A stretch of DNA of 64,000 bases. Origin: JBIOHP01 sp044449065. GTDB taxonomy: Bacteria > Bacteroidota > Ignavibacteria > UBA10030 > SZUA-254. The position numbers and the translations under genes were made by a program. How positions within the stretch are numbered: position 1 is the first letter of the stretch; the number at the start of each line of letters is the position of its first letter. Below the pieces are notes generated by a model. It saw only the letters and a program-made list of their open reading frames with translations. It had not been told where the DNA came from and searched no databases. The stretch is from positions 124,001 through 188,000 of the forward strand of contig JBIOHP010000005.1 in assembly GCA_044449065.1 (NCBI GenBank), read 5' to 3'. This document shows positions 41,216 through 51,468 of this stretch, one piece after another.

Positions 41216-43893
41216 TTGGGCAAACAATATCTCATTACAAAATTCTTGAGAAGTTAGGCGAGGGCGGGATGGGCGTAGTGTACAAAGCCGAAGATACCAA
41301 GCTCAAGCGGGTCGTCGCGTTGAAGTTTTTACCGGAACATCTTTCTGCATCCTCGGTGGACAAGGAAAGATTTATCCAGGAAGCACAGGCGGCTTCAGCT
41401 CTGAATCATCCCAATGTTTGCACGATACACGACATTCAGGAACACGATGGAAAAATGTTCATTGTTATGGAATTCGTTGACGGGCAAACACTACGGCAAA
41501 AGAAGGATTCAATATCCCAGAAACAAGCAATTGAAATTGGAATTCAGATTGCCGATGGTCTTGCCGCCGCGCATGAAAAAGGAATTGTTCACCGCGATAT
41601 CAAGCCCGAAAACATTATGATACGAAAAGATGGCTCTGCCCAGATCATGGATTTCGGACTGGCAAAACTCAGAGCAAGCGGGAGTAAAATTACCCGCCTT
41701 ACAAAGGAAGGCAGCACAGTCGGAACCGCGGGCTATATGTCGCCGGAACAGGTACAAGGACATGAAGTTGATCATCGCTCTGATATTTTTTCTTTCGGTG
41801 TTTTGCTCTATGAACTGATAGCAGGTCAGCTTCCATTCAGGGGCGTGCATGAAACAGCGTTGATGTACGAGATTGTCAATGTCGATCCTGCGCCAATTTC
41901 AACGATTAAACCGGAAATTGATCCCAACCTCGATAGTATAATTCTTGATTGCCTTGAGAAAGACCCTAAAGAACGCTGCCAATCAGTTGCCGAAGTTGCC
42001 AGGGATCTCCGCCGGATAAAGCGTGAATCGAGCCGGCAGCGCGCCAGCCGCATAACTTCAGTACGACCAATTTCGCCCAAACAAACGCCTATAGTTACGC
42101 CTTCTGCCGCGATGCAAACGAAACGCCAGATAGTGTGGCCCCTGCTCTGCGGTATCCTGGGTGTTGCTCTCCTCGCATCGATCTGGATTCTGGTGAGTAG
42201 AGGGAAATCGTCACATCCCATTATACGGTTGGGAATAACATTACCGAAGGGCGAATCGGTGGAGTCGCAATATTTCTCGGCTATTGCAATTTCTCCGGAT
42301 GGTACGCAAATTGTTTATAGGACGAATGGGAGATTGTATAAGCGAAGCATGGATAGCTTCACTCCGGAAGCTATTCCCGGCACAGAGAACAGTGAAAATC
42401 CATTCTTCTCTCCCAACGGTAAATGGATCGGTTTTTTCTCAGACGGGAAACTTAAAAAGGTATCGTTAAGCGGAGGGACACCGTTGGACGTGACCGATCA
42501 AATGGGAAATCGCGGCGCGGTCTGGACGAAGGATGGAAAAATCATTTTTGCACCCACAGCGCGGCAAGGGCTTTTTTGCATCAATGAGGACGGCAGCGAC
42601 CGCCGGCAGCTTACCACTGTTGATAGCACGAAGAATGAGCGCACTCATCGGTGGCCCCAGATCATGCCCGATGGAAAAACCATATTGTTTACCATAGGCA
42701 CAATGGACAGCCCCGATTATTATGAGGACGCAACGATAGGCGCTGTAAACATCGAAACCGGTGAGCGGAAAGTTGTCATGAAAGGAGCGAGCACGACCTA
42801 CTATCTGGGCACCGGAGATCTTCTCTATTCACATGCAGGGATTTTGTTCGCTGTGCCATTCGATTCTAAGAACATTGAAGTCAAAGGAACCGCATTCGCG
42901 GTGCTGGACAATGTCTCCGGCGACCCGACAACAGGAGCAACCAATTATTCAATTTCCGATAATGGAACGCTTGCATATGTTCCGGGTTCAACAAATCTTC
43001 TCAATCGAACCCTGGCTCTTATCGATCGAAATGGAACAACTTCCATTCTCCCGGCTCCGAGCCAGAATTATATGGAACCACGCATCTCTCCGGATGGTAA
43101 ACAGGTTGCCGTGGTTATCGGGTCTGCAAAAGATTACGATATCTGGCTGTATGATATGCAACGACATACGATGAGCCGATTTACCTTCGGGGGAATTAAC
43201 CGTTCTCCTGTTTGGTCGCCCGATAGCAAGCGCATCGCGTATTCATACAATGAAACCGGAAATCGGAAAATTATCATCCGACAAGCGGACGGCGGCGGGA
43301 CGCCTGAAGAAATTAAAATGACCTATGATCGAACCTATGTACTGTGCTGGTCGCGGGACGGTTCGTCGATTATCTTTAATGGGATCCGCGCTTCTACAGG
43401 GTACGATATACTTGTTCTTCCCGTAAGGGGAAATCACCAGCCATGGGCTTTTCTTGATACTCGGTTCGATGAACGGGAAGCGTCCCTTTCACCCGATGGC
43501 AGATGGATCGCCTTTACCTCAAATGAGACCGGCTCACAACAAATTTACGTTCGACCGTTTCCCCATGGCAACGGAAAATGGCAGATCTCAACCGATCAGG
43601 GAGGAGATGCAAATTGGTCACCGGATGGGAAAACGCTCTTTTATCAAAGTCAATCCGAGCTTAGGGCTGTTTCGATCATCGGCACTACCTCGTTGGTTGT
43701 TGGAGAATCAAAAGTTCTTGTGAGAGATTTTCAGAGAATCTTTGTGGAAAGCGGAATTAATTACGATCCCACTCCGGATGGGAAATATTTTCTATGCACG
43801 AAACCTGCAGAAGGGGATGATATGCTGCGACAGATCAATATAGTGTTAAACTGGTTCGATGAAATTCAATTAAAGGCAGGCGCAAACAAATGA
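41212..43893 (+). CDS. Membrane Ser/Thr kinase 10 with PD40 propeller
   Basis: 893 aa from the ATG in the overlap. GEGGMG, K38, HRD D129, DFG D147, SPEQ; TM ~307-328 (IVWPLLCGILGVALLASIWILV). PD40 repeats include 'SPDGTQIVYR', 'SPNGKWIGFF', 'SPDSKRIAYSY', 'SPDGRWIAFTS', 'SPDGKTLFYQS'. The propeller resembles that of kinase 2 (both lack the 'MVRPLNSI'-type blade of kinases 1 and 8). It is the last kinase of the array, followed by 138 bp and then a small unknown gene in the same orientation. Confidence 0.93.
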   Translation: MIGQTISHYKILEKLGEGGMGVVYKAEDTKLKRVVALKFLPEHLSASSVDKERFIQEAQAASALNHPNVCTIHDIQEHDGKMFIVMEFVDGQTLRQKKDSISQKQAIEIGIQIADGLAAAHEKGIVHRDIKPENIMIRKDGSAQIMDFGLAKLRASGSKITRLTKEGSTVGTAGYMSPEQVQGHEVDHRSDIFSFGVLLYELIAGQLPFRGVHETALMYEIVNVDPAPISTIKPEIDPNLDSIILDCLEKDPKERCQSVAEVARDLRRIKRESSRQRASRITSVRPISPKQTPIVTPSAAMQTKRQIVWPLLCGILGVALLASIWILVSRGKSSHPIIRLGITLPKGESVESQYFSAIAISPDGTQIVYRTNGRLYKRSMDSFTPEAIPGTENSENPFFSPNGKWIGFFSDGKLKKVSLSGGTPLDVTDQMGNRGAVWTKDGKIIFAPTARQGLFCINEDGSDRRQLTTVDSTKNERTHRWPQIMPDGKTILFTIGTMDSPDYYEDATIGAVNIETGERKVVMKGASTTYYLGTGDLLYSHAGILFAVPFDSKNIEVKGTAFAVLDNVSGDPTTGATNYSISDNGTLAYVPGSTNLLNRTLALIDRNGTTSILPAPSQNYMEPRISPDGKQVAVVIGSAKDYDIWLYDMQRHTMSRFTFGGINRSPVWSPDSKRIAYSYNETGNRKIIIRQADGGGTPEEIKMTYDRTYVLCWSRDGSSIIFNGIRASTGYDILVLPVRGNHQPWAFLDTRFDEREASLSPDGRWIAFTSNETGSQQIYVRPFPHGNGKWQISTDQGGDANWSPDGKTLFYQSQSELRAVSIIGTTSLVVGESKVLVRDFQRIFVESGINYDPTPDGKYFLCTKPAEGDDMLRQINIVLNWFDEIQLKAGANK

Positions 43894-44031
43894 TAGGGCT
43901 CTGTGATATACAGCATAATGGAGTAACAAAAATATATTTAATATATTATTATAAACAGAGACCATATTGGTTGACAATGAGCGTTCAACATGACAAAATG
44001 AGAAATATCAGAGAAAAGGATCGGTGATGCT

Positions 44032-44376
44032 ATGCCTTACGGACATCAACTTTTAACTCTCATCAAGCAATCGGATACCATGGATCGTGTTTGCAAAGAT
44101 CGGCTGCAATCAGGCGATTGGATGCTCATCCAAACCCGGAATTCACGCTACTCTATTCATATTGGCGGCGATGGCTGGTGTGAGATATCAGGGGGATGGT
44201 TCGATAGGAAGGGAAAATCACACGCGAGAGTTCGGATAAACGGATGCACCTGGGGCGGCTCGGCGATCAATTTACAGGTTGCGGCTGCGTGCGGACTTTG
44301 CATTGAATTCAGCAACCGCGTTGTAACAAGTCCCATACAACGGATAATTTTCTTTCCCGGGTTCACGATGAATTAA
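44032..44376 (+). CDS. Hypothetical protein, 114 aa
   Basis: Not recognised. It has an AAAGGA Shine-Dalgarno upstream and ends just before a strong terminator, which supports it as a real gene, perhaps the tail of the kinase transcript. The sequence is soluble, Gly/Cys/Trp-containing ('GDWMLIQTRNSRYSIHIGGDGWCEISGGWFDRKG', 'INGCTWGGSAINLQVAAACGLCIEF') and looks like a small beta-rich fold. Four Cys are scattered without a metal-site pattern. No membrane segment or signal peptide. Confidence 0.6.
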   Translation: MPYGHQLLTLIKQSDTMDRVCKDRLQSGDWMLIQTRNSRYSIHIGGDGWCEISGGWFDRKGKSHARVRINGCTWGGSAINLQVAAACGLCIEFSNRVVTSPIQRIIFFPGFTMN

Positions 44377-44703
44377 GTTCAATAGAAGAAAATCGATGAA
44401 ATGAATATGAAAAGCCGGAAGATATCCGGCTTTTCATATTTTACTTCGACCCATCAGAATGCATCTCCCCCCTCCCGATTTCAACCCATCAAAACATTTG
44501 ATGTATTCCAACCCAATACCCTCATAATGGCTAATATCATGGTAACGATATCATGAAAAGTGCAGCTACTTGATGTATTTTTTATTATCTATAACAATGA
44601 AGGGATTCAAAACGGTTGTAAATTGTGAAAATATTCGGCAAATTAGTGTCAGCAGTTAATTTTCTCGCATGATCTACAATTATTTGGCTTTGGAGAATCT
44701 ACT
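44377..44703. other. Intergenic region: terminator, then promoter region of M1 peptidase
   Basis: 327 bp. The first part holds the hairpin terminator at 44408-44436. The rest is AT-rich and must contain the promoter of the M1 peptidase; I could not fix a promoter with confidence. Confidence 0.55.
44408..44436 (+). terminator. Intrinsic terminator after the kinase array and hypothetical gene
   Basis: Perfect 12-bp stem TGAAAAGCCGGA/TCCGGCTTTTCA with a 5-nt loop, followed by TATTTTA, 31 bp after the stop at 44376. Confidence 0.85.
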
Positions 44704-47700
44704 ATGAAATCTTTGCTTACGTATGTGTTGCTCGCCTGTTTTTTTCTTCCGGGTTATGCTTATAGTCAGAGTGACCATACCCCTCCTGAAATGAAAGACC
44801 TGCGATACCGGGAATCGCAGCAATACAAAGCAATGATGAGAAGAACACTTGACGGGGTTGCGTCTGAAGACCGCATCGATGTAAAGTATTACAGGTTAGA
44901 TATTCAGATCACCACTTCGCCTCAATACCTCGAAGGCAGCGTGTTGATGACCGCGCAAAACCTCGTGGACAACCTTACTTCCATAACGCTCGATCTTATG
45001 CAAGCCATGACGGTTGATTCCGTGAAGGTAGGCGGGACTCTGGTAAGTTTCACCCAGCATCCCTCAAATTTCGATATTCAACTTGACAGAACATACAATC
45101 ATGGCGAGGCGATGACGATGGAAACATTCTACCAGGGTCATCCGGGAAGCAGCGGTTTTGGAAGCTTTGAATATTCATCCCATGGCGGCTCTGCAACACC
45201 CTGGGTTTGGTCCCTCAGCGAACCGTTTGGCGCTAAAGATTGGTGGCCCTGCAAAGATCATCCCTCGGATAAAGCAGATTCAGCCGATATCATCGTAACG
45301 GTGAGCAACCAGTTCAGGGTGGGATCGAACGGGAAATTAATTTCAACGCAGGATAATGGCGACGGCACCGCCACATACCATTGGCATGAACATTATCCGA
45401 TTTCAACTTATTTAATTTCGGTCACCGTAACGAATTTTTCAACCTTCTCCAATTGGTTTCACTATACTCCGACTGATTCCATGGAAGTTCTTAATTATGT
45501 CTTACCGGAACATTTATCATCGGCAACGTCCTTGCTGCCAAACGCGGTTGACGGATTGCGAATATATTCAAATCTATTCGGGTTGTACCCCTTCATTCAG
45601 GAAAAGTACGGGCACTGCGAATTTGGCTGGGGGGGCGGCATGGAACATCAAACGATGACCTCGCTGGGGGGATTCGATGAAAGTCTTGTGATGCATGAAC
45701 TCGCCCATCAATGGTTCGGCGATATGATAACCTGCCGCACCTGGCCCGATATCTGGCTGAACGAGGGGTTTGCCACGTTTTGTGAATTGCTTTATGAGGG
45801 AGTTAAATACGGTCAACCATATTATTCATCGGGTATTAACAGCGATATGACCAGCGCAAGAAGCGCCGTTGGAACTGTTAGCGTGAGCGATAGCGGAGCC
45901 ACACTCTTCGATTGGAATCTTGTTTACGCAAAAGGCGCGGTAGTTCTTCACATGCTCCGGCATGCAATCGGGGACACGTCGTTTTTTCATGGTATGCGTA
46001 ATTATGCGAACAATCCCGCCTTACGATTCGGGACTGCATCTACGGCTGATTTTCGCGGAGAATGCGAAGCTGCTTCAGGGCAGGATTTAAATTATTTTTT
46101 CAACGAATGGATTTACGGAGAAAAATATCCAACATATTACAAATGGTCCAATATTGATACGACAACCACCGGCTGCAGCGTAGCAATTCACCTCGCCCAA
46201 ACGACCGGCACGTCAAACCCGACCTTCTTCACCATGCCTGTGGATTTGAAGTTCATCGGTACGGGCTGGGACTCAACCATCACCGTTTTGAACATCGCGG
46301 CTTCCCAGGATTTTACATTTGATCTCCCCAAGGTTATTACCTTGGTGCAGCTCGATCCGCAAAACGGGATATTGAAAACTGTTCACGACGACGATTACAC
46401 TATTGGACCGGATTCCCTTGATTTCGGGGACGTCATCTATAGCCAGCAAAAAACAGATACTATAACAGTTACTAATACGGGCGCTAATACATTTAACGTG
46501 TCTTCTGTAATCTCCGATCTCCCTGATTACAAGATAACACCCACAAGCGCAGCTATCCCTTCAGGATCTAAGAAATCCTTCGCAATAGCATTTACACCGA
46601 CCGCTTTTGGAACAAGAACGGGTCATTTAACATTCGCAATCAATAATTTTAACATTGCATTCCCGACCGTAATAGGAATAACTGGACATGGCACGGCATC
46701 ATCAACATTATTTTCACCATCGCCTGACTCTTTATATGTTGGGGACGCCCTCATGGCAAAATCCAGATTAGACAGTATTACCATAACAAATACCGGGGGA
46801 GATTCGTTGTTAATCGCTTCGGCAGCATCAGATATAAGTTGTTTTACGGTCACGCCATCCGCAGATACTATTCTTCCCATACAGAGCAAAAAGTTTTATG
46901 TGACATTTACACCAACCTCCATCGGAATGCAAACAGGACACATAACATTTATTCACAACGGCACAAGCTCACCCAACCGTGTTCCGGTTTCTGGCTTCGG
47001 AGATTCGTGGCGTTTTTTCATGTACTACAATCCGAGTTGGAATCTTCTTTCCGTGCCGTGTAAACTCGGTAATTATCAGAAAGATTCGGTATTTCCGGGC
47101 GGCAGCTCACTTGCATATACCTACCTTTACCCGACCGGTTACGTTTCACAGGAATCGTTACGCAATGGCGTGGGTTACTGGTACAAGTTTCCCATTGATA
47201 AACCAATCACCATAACCGGCGTTCCGCTCATACTCGATACGATCAAGGCGGTGAAAGGATGGAATCTCATTGGTTCCATTTCAAATGCCATAGGAGTGAA
47301 CCAAATTTATTCCGATCTTCCGGGTACTATAACATCAAGCTTTTTTGGATATCGGAACGGATATGTAATCGTTGACTCCCTGCAGCCGGGATACGGCTAC
47401 TGGGTGAAGGTAAGTAATAGCTGCAATCTGATTCTTCCATCGCCGACGCTTCTTTCATCTTCTGCGGGAAAGATAACTATAAGTCCTTCATCCGAACAAC
47501 CACCGGCGCCTCCTGCTACTATAATGCAAGATATCAAAAATATTCCGGAAAGTTATTCGCTTGAACAAAATTATCCCAATCCCTTCAATCCAACTACGAT
47601 CATACGATATAATTTGCCGGAGCAGACAGTGGTAAATCTTGCGATATTTAATGTGCTCGGCCAGAAAATTGCCACCCTTGTGAATAGCGCACAGAATGCA

Positions 47701-47811
47701 GGATACCAGGCAGTTCAGTTTGACGCTTCACGGCTACCCAGCGGTATTTACGTTTATCGTTTGACTGCCGGGAATTTTACGCAGATGAGGAAAATGGTAT
47801 TGATGAGATAG
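44704..47811 (+). CDS. T9SS-secreted M1-family aminopeptidase with Ig-like repeats
   Basis: 1035 aa. Signal peptide (MKSLLTYVLLACFFLPGYAYSQS). M1 peptidase core with substrate motif GGGMEHQTM (the family GxMEN, with His in place of Asn) and zinc site H331-E332-x2-H335-x18-E354 (HELAHQWFGD ... WLNEGFATF). Two ~100-residue Ig-like 'choice-of-anchor D' domains follow ('SLDFGDVIYSQQKTDTITVTNTG', 'SLYVGDALMAKSRLDSITITNTGG'). Then a ~140-residue region ('WNLLSVPCKLGNYQKDSVFPG') and the T9SS sorting domain (SLEQNYPNPFNPTTIIRYNL ... GIYVYRLTA). It probably trims peptides outside the cell or at the surface. Confidence 0.92.
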   Translation: MKSLLTYVLLACFFLPGYAYSQSDHTPPEMKDLRYRESQQYKAMMRRTLDGVASEDRIDVKYYRLDIQITTSPQYLEGSVLMTAQNLVDNLTSITLDLMQAMTVDSVKVGGTLVSFTQHPSNFDIQLDRTYNHGEAMTMETFYQGHPGSSGFGSFEYSSHGGSATPWVWSLSEPFGAKDWWPCKDHPSDKADSADIIVTVSNQFRVGSNGKLISTQDNGDGTATYHWHEHYPISTYLISVTVTNFSTFSNWFHYTPTDSMEVLNYVLPEHLSSATSLLPNAVDGLRIYSNLFGLYPFIQEKYGHCEFGWGGGMEHQTMTSLGGFDESLVMHELAHQWFGDMITCRTWPDIWLNEGFATFCELLYEGVKYGQPYYSSGINSDMTSARSAVGTVSVSDSGATLFDWNLVYAKGAVVLHMLRHAIGDTSFFHGMRNYANNPALRFGTASTADFRGECEAASGQDLNYFFNEWIYGEKYPTYYKWSNIDTTTTGCSVAIHLAQTTGTSNPTFFTMPVDLKFIGTGWDSTITVLNIAASQDFTFDLPKVITLVQLDPQNGILKTVHDDDYTIGPDSLDFGDVIYSQQKTDTITVTNTGANTFNVSSVISDLPDYKITPTSAAIPSGSKKSFAIAFTPTAFGTRTGHLTFAINNFNIAFPTVIGITGHGTASSTLFSPSPDSLYVGDALMAKSRLDSITITNTGGDSLLIASAASDISCFTVTPSADTILPIQSKKFYVTFTPTSIGMQTGHITFIHNGTSSPNRVPVSGFGDSWRFFMYYNPSWNLLSVPCKLGNYQKDSVFPGGSSLAYTYLYPTGYVSQESLRNGVGYWYKFPIDKPITITGVPLILDTIKAVKGWNLIGSISNAIGVNQIYSDLPGTITSSFFGYRNGYVIVDSLQPGYGYWVKVSNSCNLILPSPTLLSSSAGKITISPSSEQPPAPPATIMQDIKNIPESYSLEQNYPNPFNPTTIIRYNLPEQTVVNLAIFNVLGQKIATLVNSAQNAGYQAVQFDASRLPSGIYVYRLTAGNFTQMRKMVLMR

Positions 47812-47887
47812 GATTCAGTGGAATGAGGAATGGCGTCCTCCACGAGCTAGCCTGTCGCCAAACAAGCGTAGAAAAAATATTTAACAC

Positions 47888-47904
47888 GCCGATCGGTGAT
47901 CGGC
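47888..47904. terminator. Possible hairpin between convergent genes
   Basis: GCCGATC-GGT-GATCGGC, seven perfect base pairs, between the convergent M1 peptidase and glutamine synthetase. No immediate T-run on either strand, so a terminator role is only suggested by position. Confidence 0.35.
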
Positions 47905-47988
47905 TACTACGCTGATTGATTTTTCACACCGATCTTGCAAATAGAGGGTTATACTTTAAACGGTGCTCCAATTAGATAACTTTATCGG

Positions 47989-49527
47989 CTAATGCCGGTG
48001 CAAATCTTTGTGCATAATTCGCCGTGTTTCATCCAACCGGTCGTCAGCGGGAAGATCGGCGAGGCGGCAGTTCATATCTTCGTCATTTTCTGCCTGCAAG
48101 AGCTTTGCGATATATTCGATAACACTGGTGGGAAATATTCCATCGCGTTCATAATACTCCCGTTTCTTCAGCAAAATCCTGGAAGATTCGATGCAACTCT
48201 TCGGCAGGGCTGGAAGCGACCGGAGAAGTTTCTCATCCTGAAAAATATTTCCCGAAACATAATGCTTCGCCGCTATATCAAGCGATTGTTTATGCGTTAA
48301 TCCCCATTCCGCGGCAATGGTTATTCCAGCAAGCAACAAGTGGATTACAGCGCTCCCATCAGGACTTCGCAGCTCAACAGTTTGACGCCCCTCGTTGTCC
48401 TGAAACGGAGTTGTTTGCTGGGGATTAAGAAACCGCGAGAGGTTGTCCACCTTCGACCATCCGAGCGGGACGCGGATCATTGCGCTCCTGTTCATATCGC
48501 TCCAGCAGATACGGGTTGGGGCTTCCTGGTTTGGAACGAGCCGCAAATACGCGGAAGACACTGTGTTGCCGAAAGCGGTCAGCGAATCGGCGTAGGTGCA
48601 TAAACCGCCGATAATTTTTTTCGCAACGCCGGATAATTTTCCGTCTTTATCCGTCATCATGTTTTTGCCATTCTTTGTCGCCGCGCAATGAACGTGCATG
48701 CCATTGCCCGCAACCCCCTCCTCAATCTTCGGCGTAAAGGTTGCGACACAACCATGTTTGTAAGCCACATTACGAATTAACCAGCGGGCAAGAACCAGAT
48801 AATCCGCCGCGTCTTCAATCGGCGCCGGAAGAAATTCTATTTCCAATTGTTCCGCTTGTTTGTTTTTAATTTCGTCCAGGTAGCTTCGTACGCTTTCAAC
48901 ATATCCCACCTCGCTGTGTGCATATTTAATGGCTCCCGTGATCTGCGAGATATATTGCACCATCTCATCGAGAATAAGTCCGCTTTTGACAAACGGCGCA
49001 GATGCATGGTAACTACGTTGTTTACCCGCGCTATAGATCCGGGACACGGGATCACTGATAAGAAAAAATTCCAACTCGCCGAGCGCAGTAAATTCCATTC
49101 CGGTATGATGTTCAAACAGTCGGCTTGCTTTATGGAGAATCGCGTCGAGCGTAAACGGCGCCAACTCACCTGCGGCGGTCAGATACCGGCAGGTGAAATC
49201 CAGACTACCGTCGTCGAATGGATTCAGGAAGGCGCTTTTATACACCGGCACAACGTATAAATCGGATAACGACGTATCCACCAATCCCTTGAATAACGAC
49301 GAGCCGTCAACACGCTCACCTTCCGCCAGGATACGTTCTGCCTGGGTACGATTAAACACTGGTATTTTTAATTCCTTAAACTTCCCGTCCAGTGCCGTGT
49401 AGTGAAATGTTATTTTATTAATCTCTTTTTCTTCGATAACGCGAAGCATATCTTCCCTCGTGAAATCTTCACGGGATTTATCGAGGATGACAGACAATGG
49501 ATTGGTGAGCGAGTATCCGGTATTCAT
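47989..49527 (-). CDS. Glutamine synthetase family protein
   Basis: 512 aa, longer than typical GSI (440-470). Catalytic blocks are present: GELEFFLI (metal/glutamate site), 'GNGMHVHCAATKNGKNMM' (family G-x-G-M-H-x-H), 'VPNQEAPTRICWSDMNRSAMIRVPLG' (ATP/substrate site, NRSA kept) and 'TVELRSPDGSA' (E-x-R). The usual 'KPGYEAP' is replaced by 'VPNQEAP', and the N-terminal beta-grasp begins with ~25 extra residues. It is likely an ammonia-glutamate ligase or a divergent GS-like ligase acting on another amine. No PII or nitrogen regulator lies nearby. Confidence 0.85.
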   Translation of the reverse strand: MNTGYSLTNPLSVILDKSREDFTREDMLRVIEEKEINKITFHYTALDGKFKELKIPVFNRTQAERILAEGERVDGSSLFKGLVDTSLSDLYVVPVYKSAFLNPFDDGSLDFTCRYLTAAGELAPFTLDAILHKASRLFEHHTGMEFTALGELEFFLISDPVSRIYSAGKQRSYHASAPFVKSGLILDEMVQYISQITGAIKYAHSEVGYVESVRSYLDEIKNKQAEQLEIEFLPAPIEDAADYLVLARWLIRNVAYKHGCVATFTPKIEEGVAGNGMHVHCAATKNGKNMMTDKDGKLSGVAKKIIGGLCTYADSLTAFGNTVSSAYLRLVPNQEAPTRICWSDMNRSAMIRVPLGWSKVDNLSRFLNPQQTTPFQDNEGRQTVELRSPDGSAVIHLLLAGITIAAEWGLTHKQSLDIAAKHYVSGNIFQDEKLLRSLPALPKSCIESSRILLKKREYYERDGIFPTSVIEYIAKLLQAENDEDMNCRLADLPADDRLDETRRIMHKDLHRH

Positions 49528-49743
49528 TCTATTTCCTTCTTCAGATTCATCATTTATGGAATAATTTTTAACTCAATCATATTCCGCAAATGCCATGCCA
49601 TGGATACTATAGCGAGGTGTATATAAAAGATGCCGAAATGACTTTAAAATTCAAGAAAAAGCGATAAAATAACCGTTTCGACTGGAAACCGCAACGATTG
49701 CCACCCCCCATTTTCTCACGATTGAGAGAACGTTAGAATTCGT

Positions 49744-51462
49744 TTACTCCCCGAGGTGGGGATCGAAGTATCCCGGATTAATTTTTACACCCACATAGAA
49801 TAGGTTCTCAGCGACCTTAAATTCTTCCGGCTGGATGTCGCCGAGAGTCATTGTTTGCCACGTTGTTGTGGGATAGATAAATTCATATTTATCTTTTGAC
49901 GTTGTCACTTTTACCGGCATATGAAAATCAGCGGCCGACGCATTCCACCGGTACCGCGCCGTTACGTTGTCTCCTTTTTTCCGGATGCCAACTTCGAGAA
50001 CCGGGATTTTCGGGTTGCGTAAATACTGATCGAAAAAATATGTATAATCTTTTCCCGTTTTCGTATTGATATAATGAAAAATATCTTCCGCCGTCACCGT
50101 CTTATATTTGAATGTATCCTGGATTCCATAAAGAATCGAGAACCACAGATCGTCGTTATTGATAACACTCCGGAGGGTGTTCAGAACAAGCTGTCCCTTA
50201 TCGTACATATCGCCAGACCCCTCGTGCTGCACATTGTATATCCCGATGATTGGTTCAGTGTTGCGGACATTTTGTTTCTTGCCGTTGATATATTTCAGCG
50301 CCTCCTCTTTCCCGTACTCATATTCAACATAGAGCGCTTCGGAATACGCGCCAAAGCTTTCATGGATCCACATATCGGCGATGTCTTTTGCCGTTACGCT
50401 ATTGCCCCACCATTCGTGGGCGCTTTCATGGATGATGATAAAATCAAATTTCAGTCCGACATCGGAGGACGCCCTCCCTTTGTATCCGCCCAGATATCCA
50501 TTCCCATACGCGACAGCGCTTTGATGCTCCATGCCGTTATGTGGACTTTCAATTAATTTGTATCCATCACGGATGAAAGGATAAGGACCAAAGTATTTAT
50601 AGTAGCAATCCATCATCTGCTTAACCTGTTTGAATTGCTCTTTTGCTTTGTCCAGATTCTGCGGCAGAACATAGTAATCCAGCGTGAGCTTGCCATCGTC
50701 GCCATACGTATCGGTAAAGTGCGCAAACTTTCCGATGTTTACTGTTACGCAATAATTATTGATGGGATAACTCACGAACCAATCGTACCTCGTCCAACCA
50801 TCCGGCATTTTTGTTGCCGAACGCAATCTCCCGTTGGAAATATCCTCCAATCCGTTCGGTACAGTAACGCTGATCATCATGCTATCGGGTTTATCCGTTT
50901 GATGATCTTTGTTGGGCCACCAGAGCGAAGCCCCCGTTCCCTGGCAGGTCACGACAACCCAGGGGTTTCCCGATGAATCTTTTGTCCAGGTAAACCCTCC
51001 ATCCCAGGGTGGATTTTTTGCGACGACCGGCTTTCCGGAATAATAAATCCGAATCGAATGATTGGAATTTTTCTCCAACGGATTGGGCATCTCAATGAAC
51101 ACGGCGTTGAATTCGCGGTGGGATATCAAATCTGTAGTTCCATCAAGAATGATTTTCCCGATATTCATATTTTTAAACAGATCAACCTGCATCCGACTGA
51201 ATGTTGAATCTACTGTGAACGTTATTGTATTGCTTCCGTTGATTGAATCGGTGGATGGATCTATTTTTACATCGAGGTGATAGTACCGGACATCGTAGCA
51301 AGTCCGTTCGGGCGAAAGCATACCCCTCAGAGAATCCGCGCGGGTAAATACCGGCGTCTTTCCGGTACTCTCACCCTGCGAGTAGACCTTACCGGCAACG
51401 GATAAGAGGATGAGGAAACAATAAGCAAAGACATGGACAATCGAATAAATATCTTTCATCAT
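49744..51462 (-). CDS. M1-family metallopeptidase, second copy (no T9SS tail)
   Basis: 572 aa. N-terminal hydrophobic signal segment (IVHVFAYCFLILLSVAGKVYSQG). Substrate motif NGMEHQSAVAYG (~309-320) and zinc site H345-E346-x2-H349-x18-E368 (HESAHEWWGN ... WIHESFGAY). 'VVVTCQGTGASLWWPNKD' is another M1 block. The protein stops shortly after the helical domain, with neither Ig-like repeats nor a T9SS sorting domain, so it should stay in the periplasm or on the membrane. It begins six bp after the stop of the isomerase-like gene and is co-transcribed with it. Confidence 0.92.
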   Translation of the reverse strand: MMKDIYSIVHVFAYCFLILLSVAGKVYSQGESTGKTPVFTRADSLRGMLSPERTCYDVRYYHLDVKIDPSTDSINGSNTITFTVDSTFSRMQVDLFKNMNIGKIILDGTTDLISHREFNAVFIEMPNPLEKNSNHSIRIYYSGKPVVAKNPPWDGGFTWTKDSSGNPWVVVTCQGTGASLWWPNKDHQTDKPDSMMISVTVPNGLEDISNGRLRSATKMPDGWTRYDWFVSYPINNYCVTVNIGKFAHFTDTYGDDGKLTLDYYVLPQNLDKAKEQFKQVKQMMDCYYKYFGPYPFIRDGYKLIESPHNGMEHQSAVAYGNGYLGGYKGRASSDVGLKFDFIIIHESAHEWWGNSVTAKDIADMWIHESFGAYSEALYVEYEYGKEEALKYINGKKQNVRNTEPIIGIYNVQHEGSGDMYDKGQLVLNTLRSVINNDDLWFSILYGIQDTFKYKTVTAEDIFHYINTKTGKDYTYFFDQYLRNPKIPVLEVGIRKKGDNVTARYRWNASAADFHMPVKVTTSKDKYEFIYPTTTWQTMTLGDIQPEEFKVAENLFYVGVKINPGYFDPHLGE

Positions 51463-51468
51463 GGGTGA

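Noticed and set aside
16659..43893. The kinase array as a phage-defence kinase system
   Set aside because: Defence kinases (for example Stk2-like) are usually single genes in defence islands. These have periplasmic sensors and no defence genes beside them; envelope signalling is the simpler reading.
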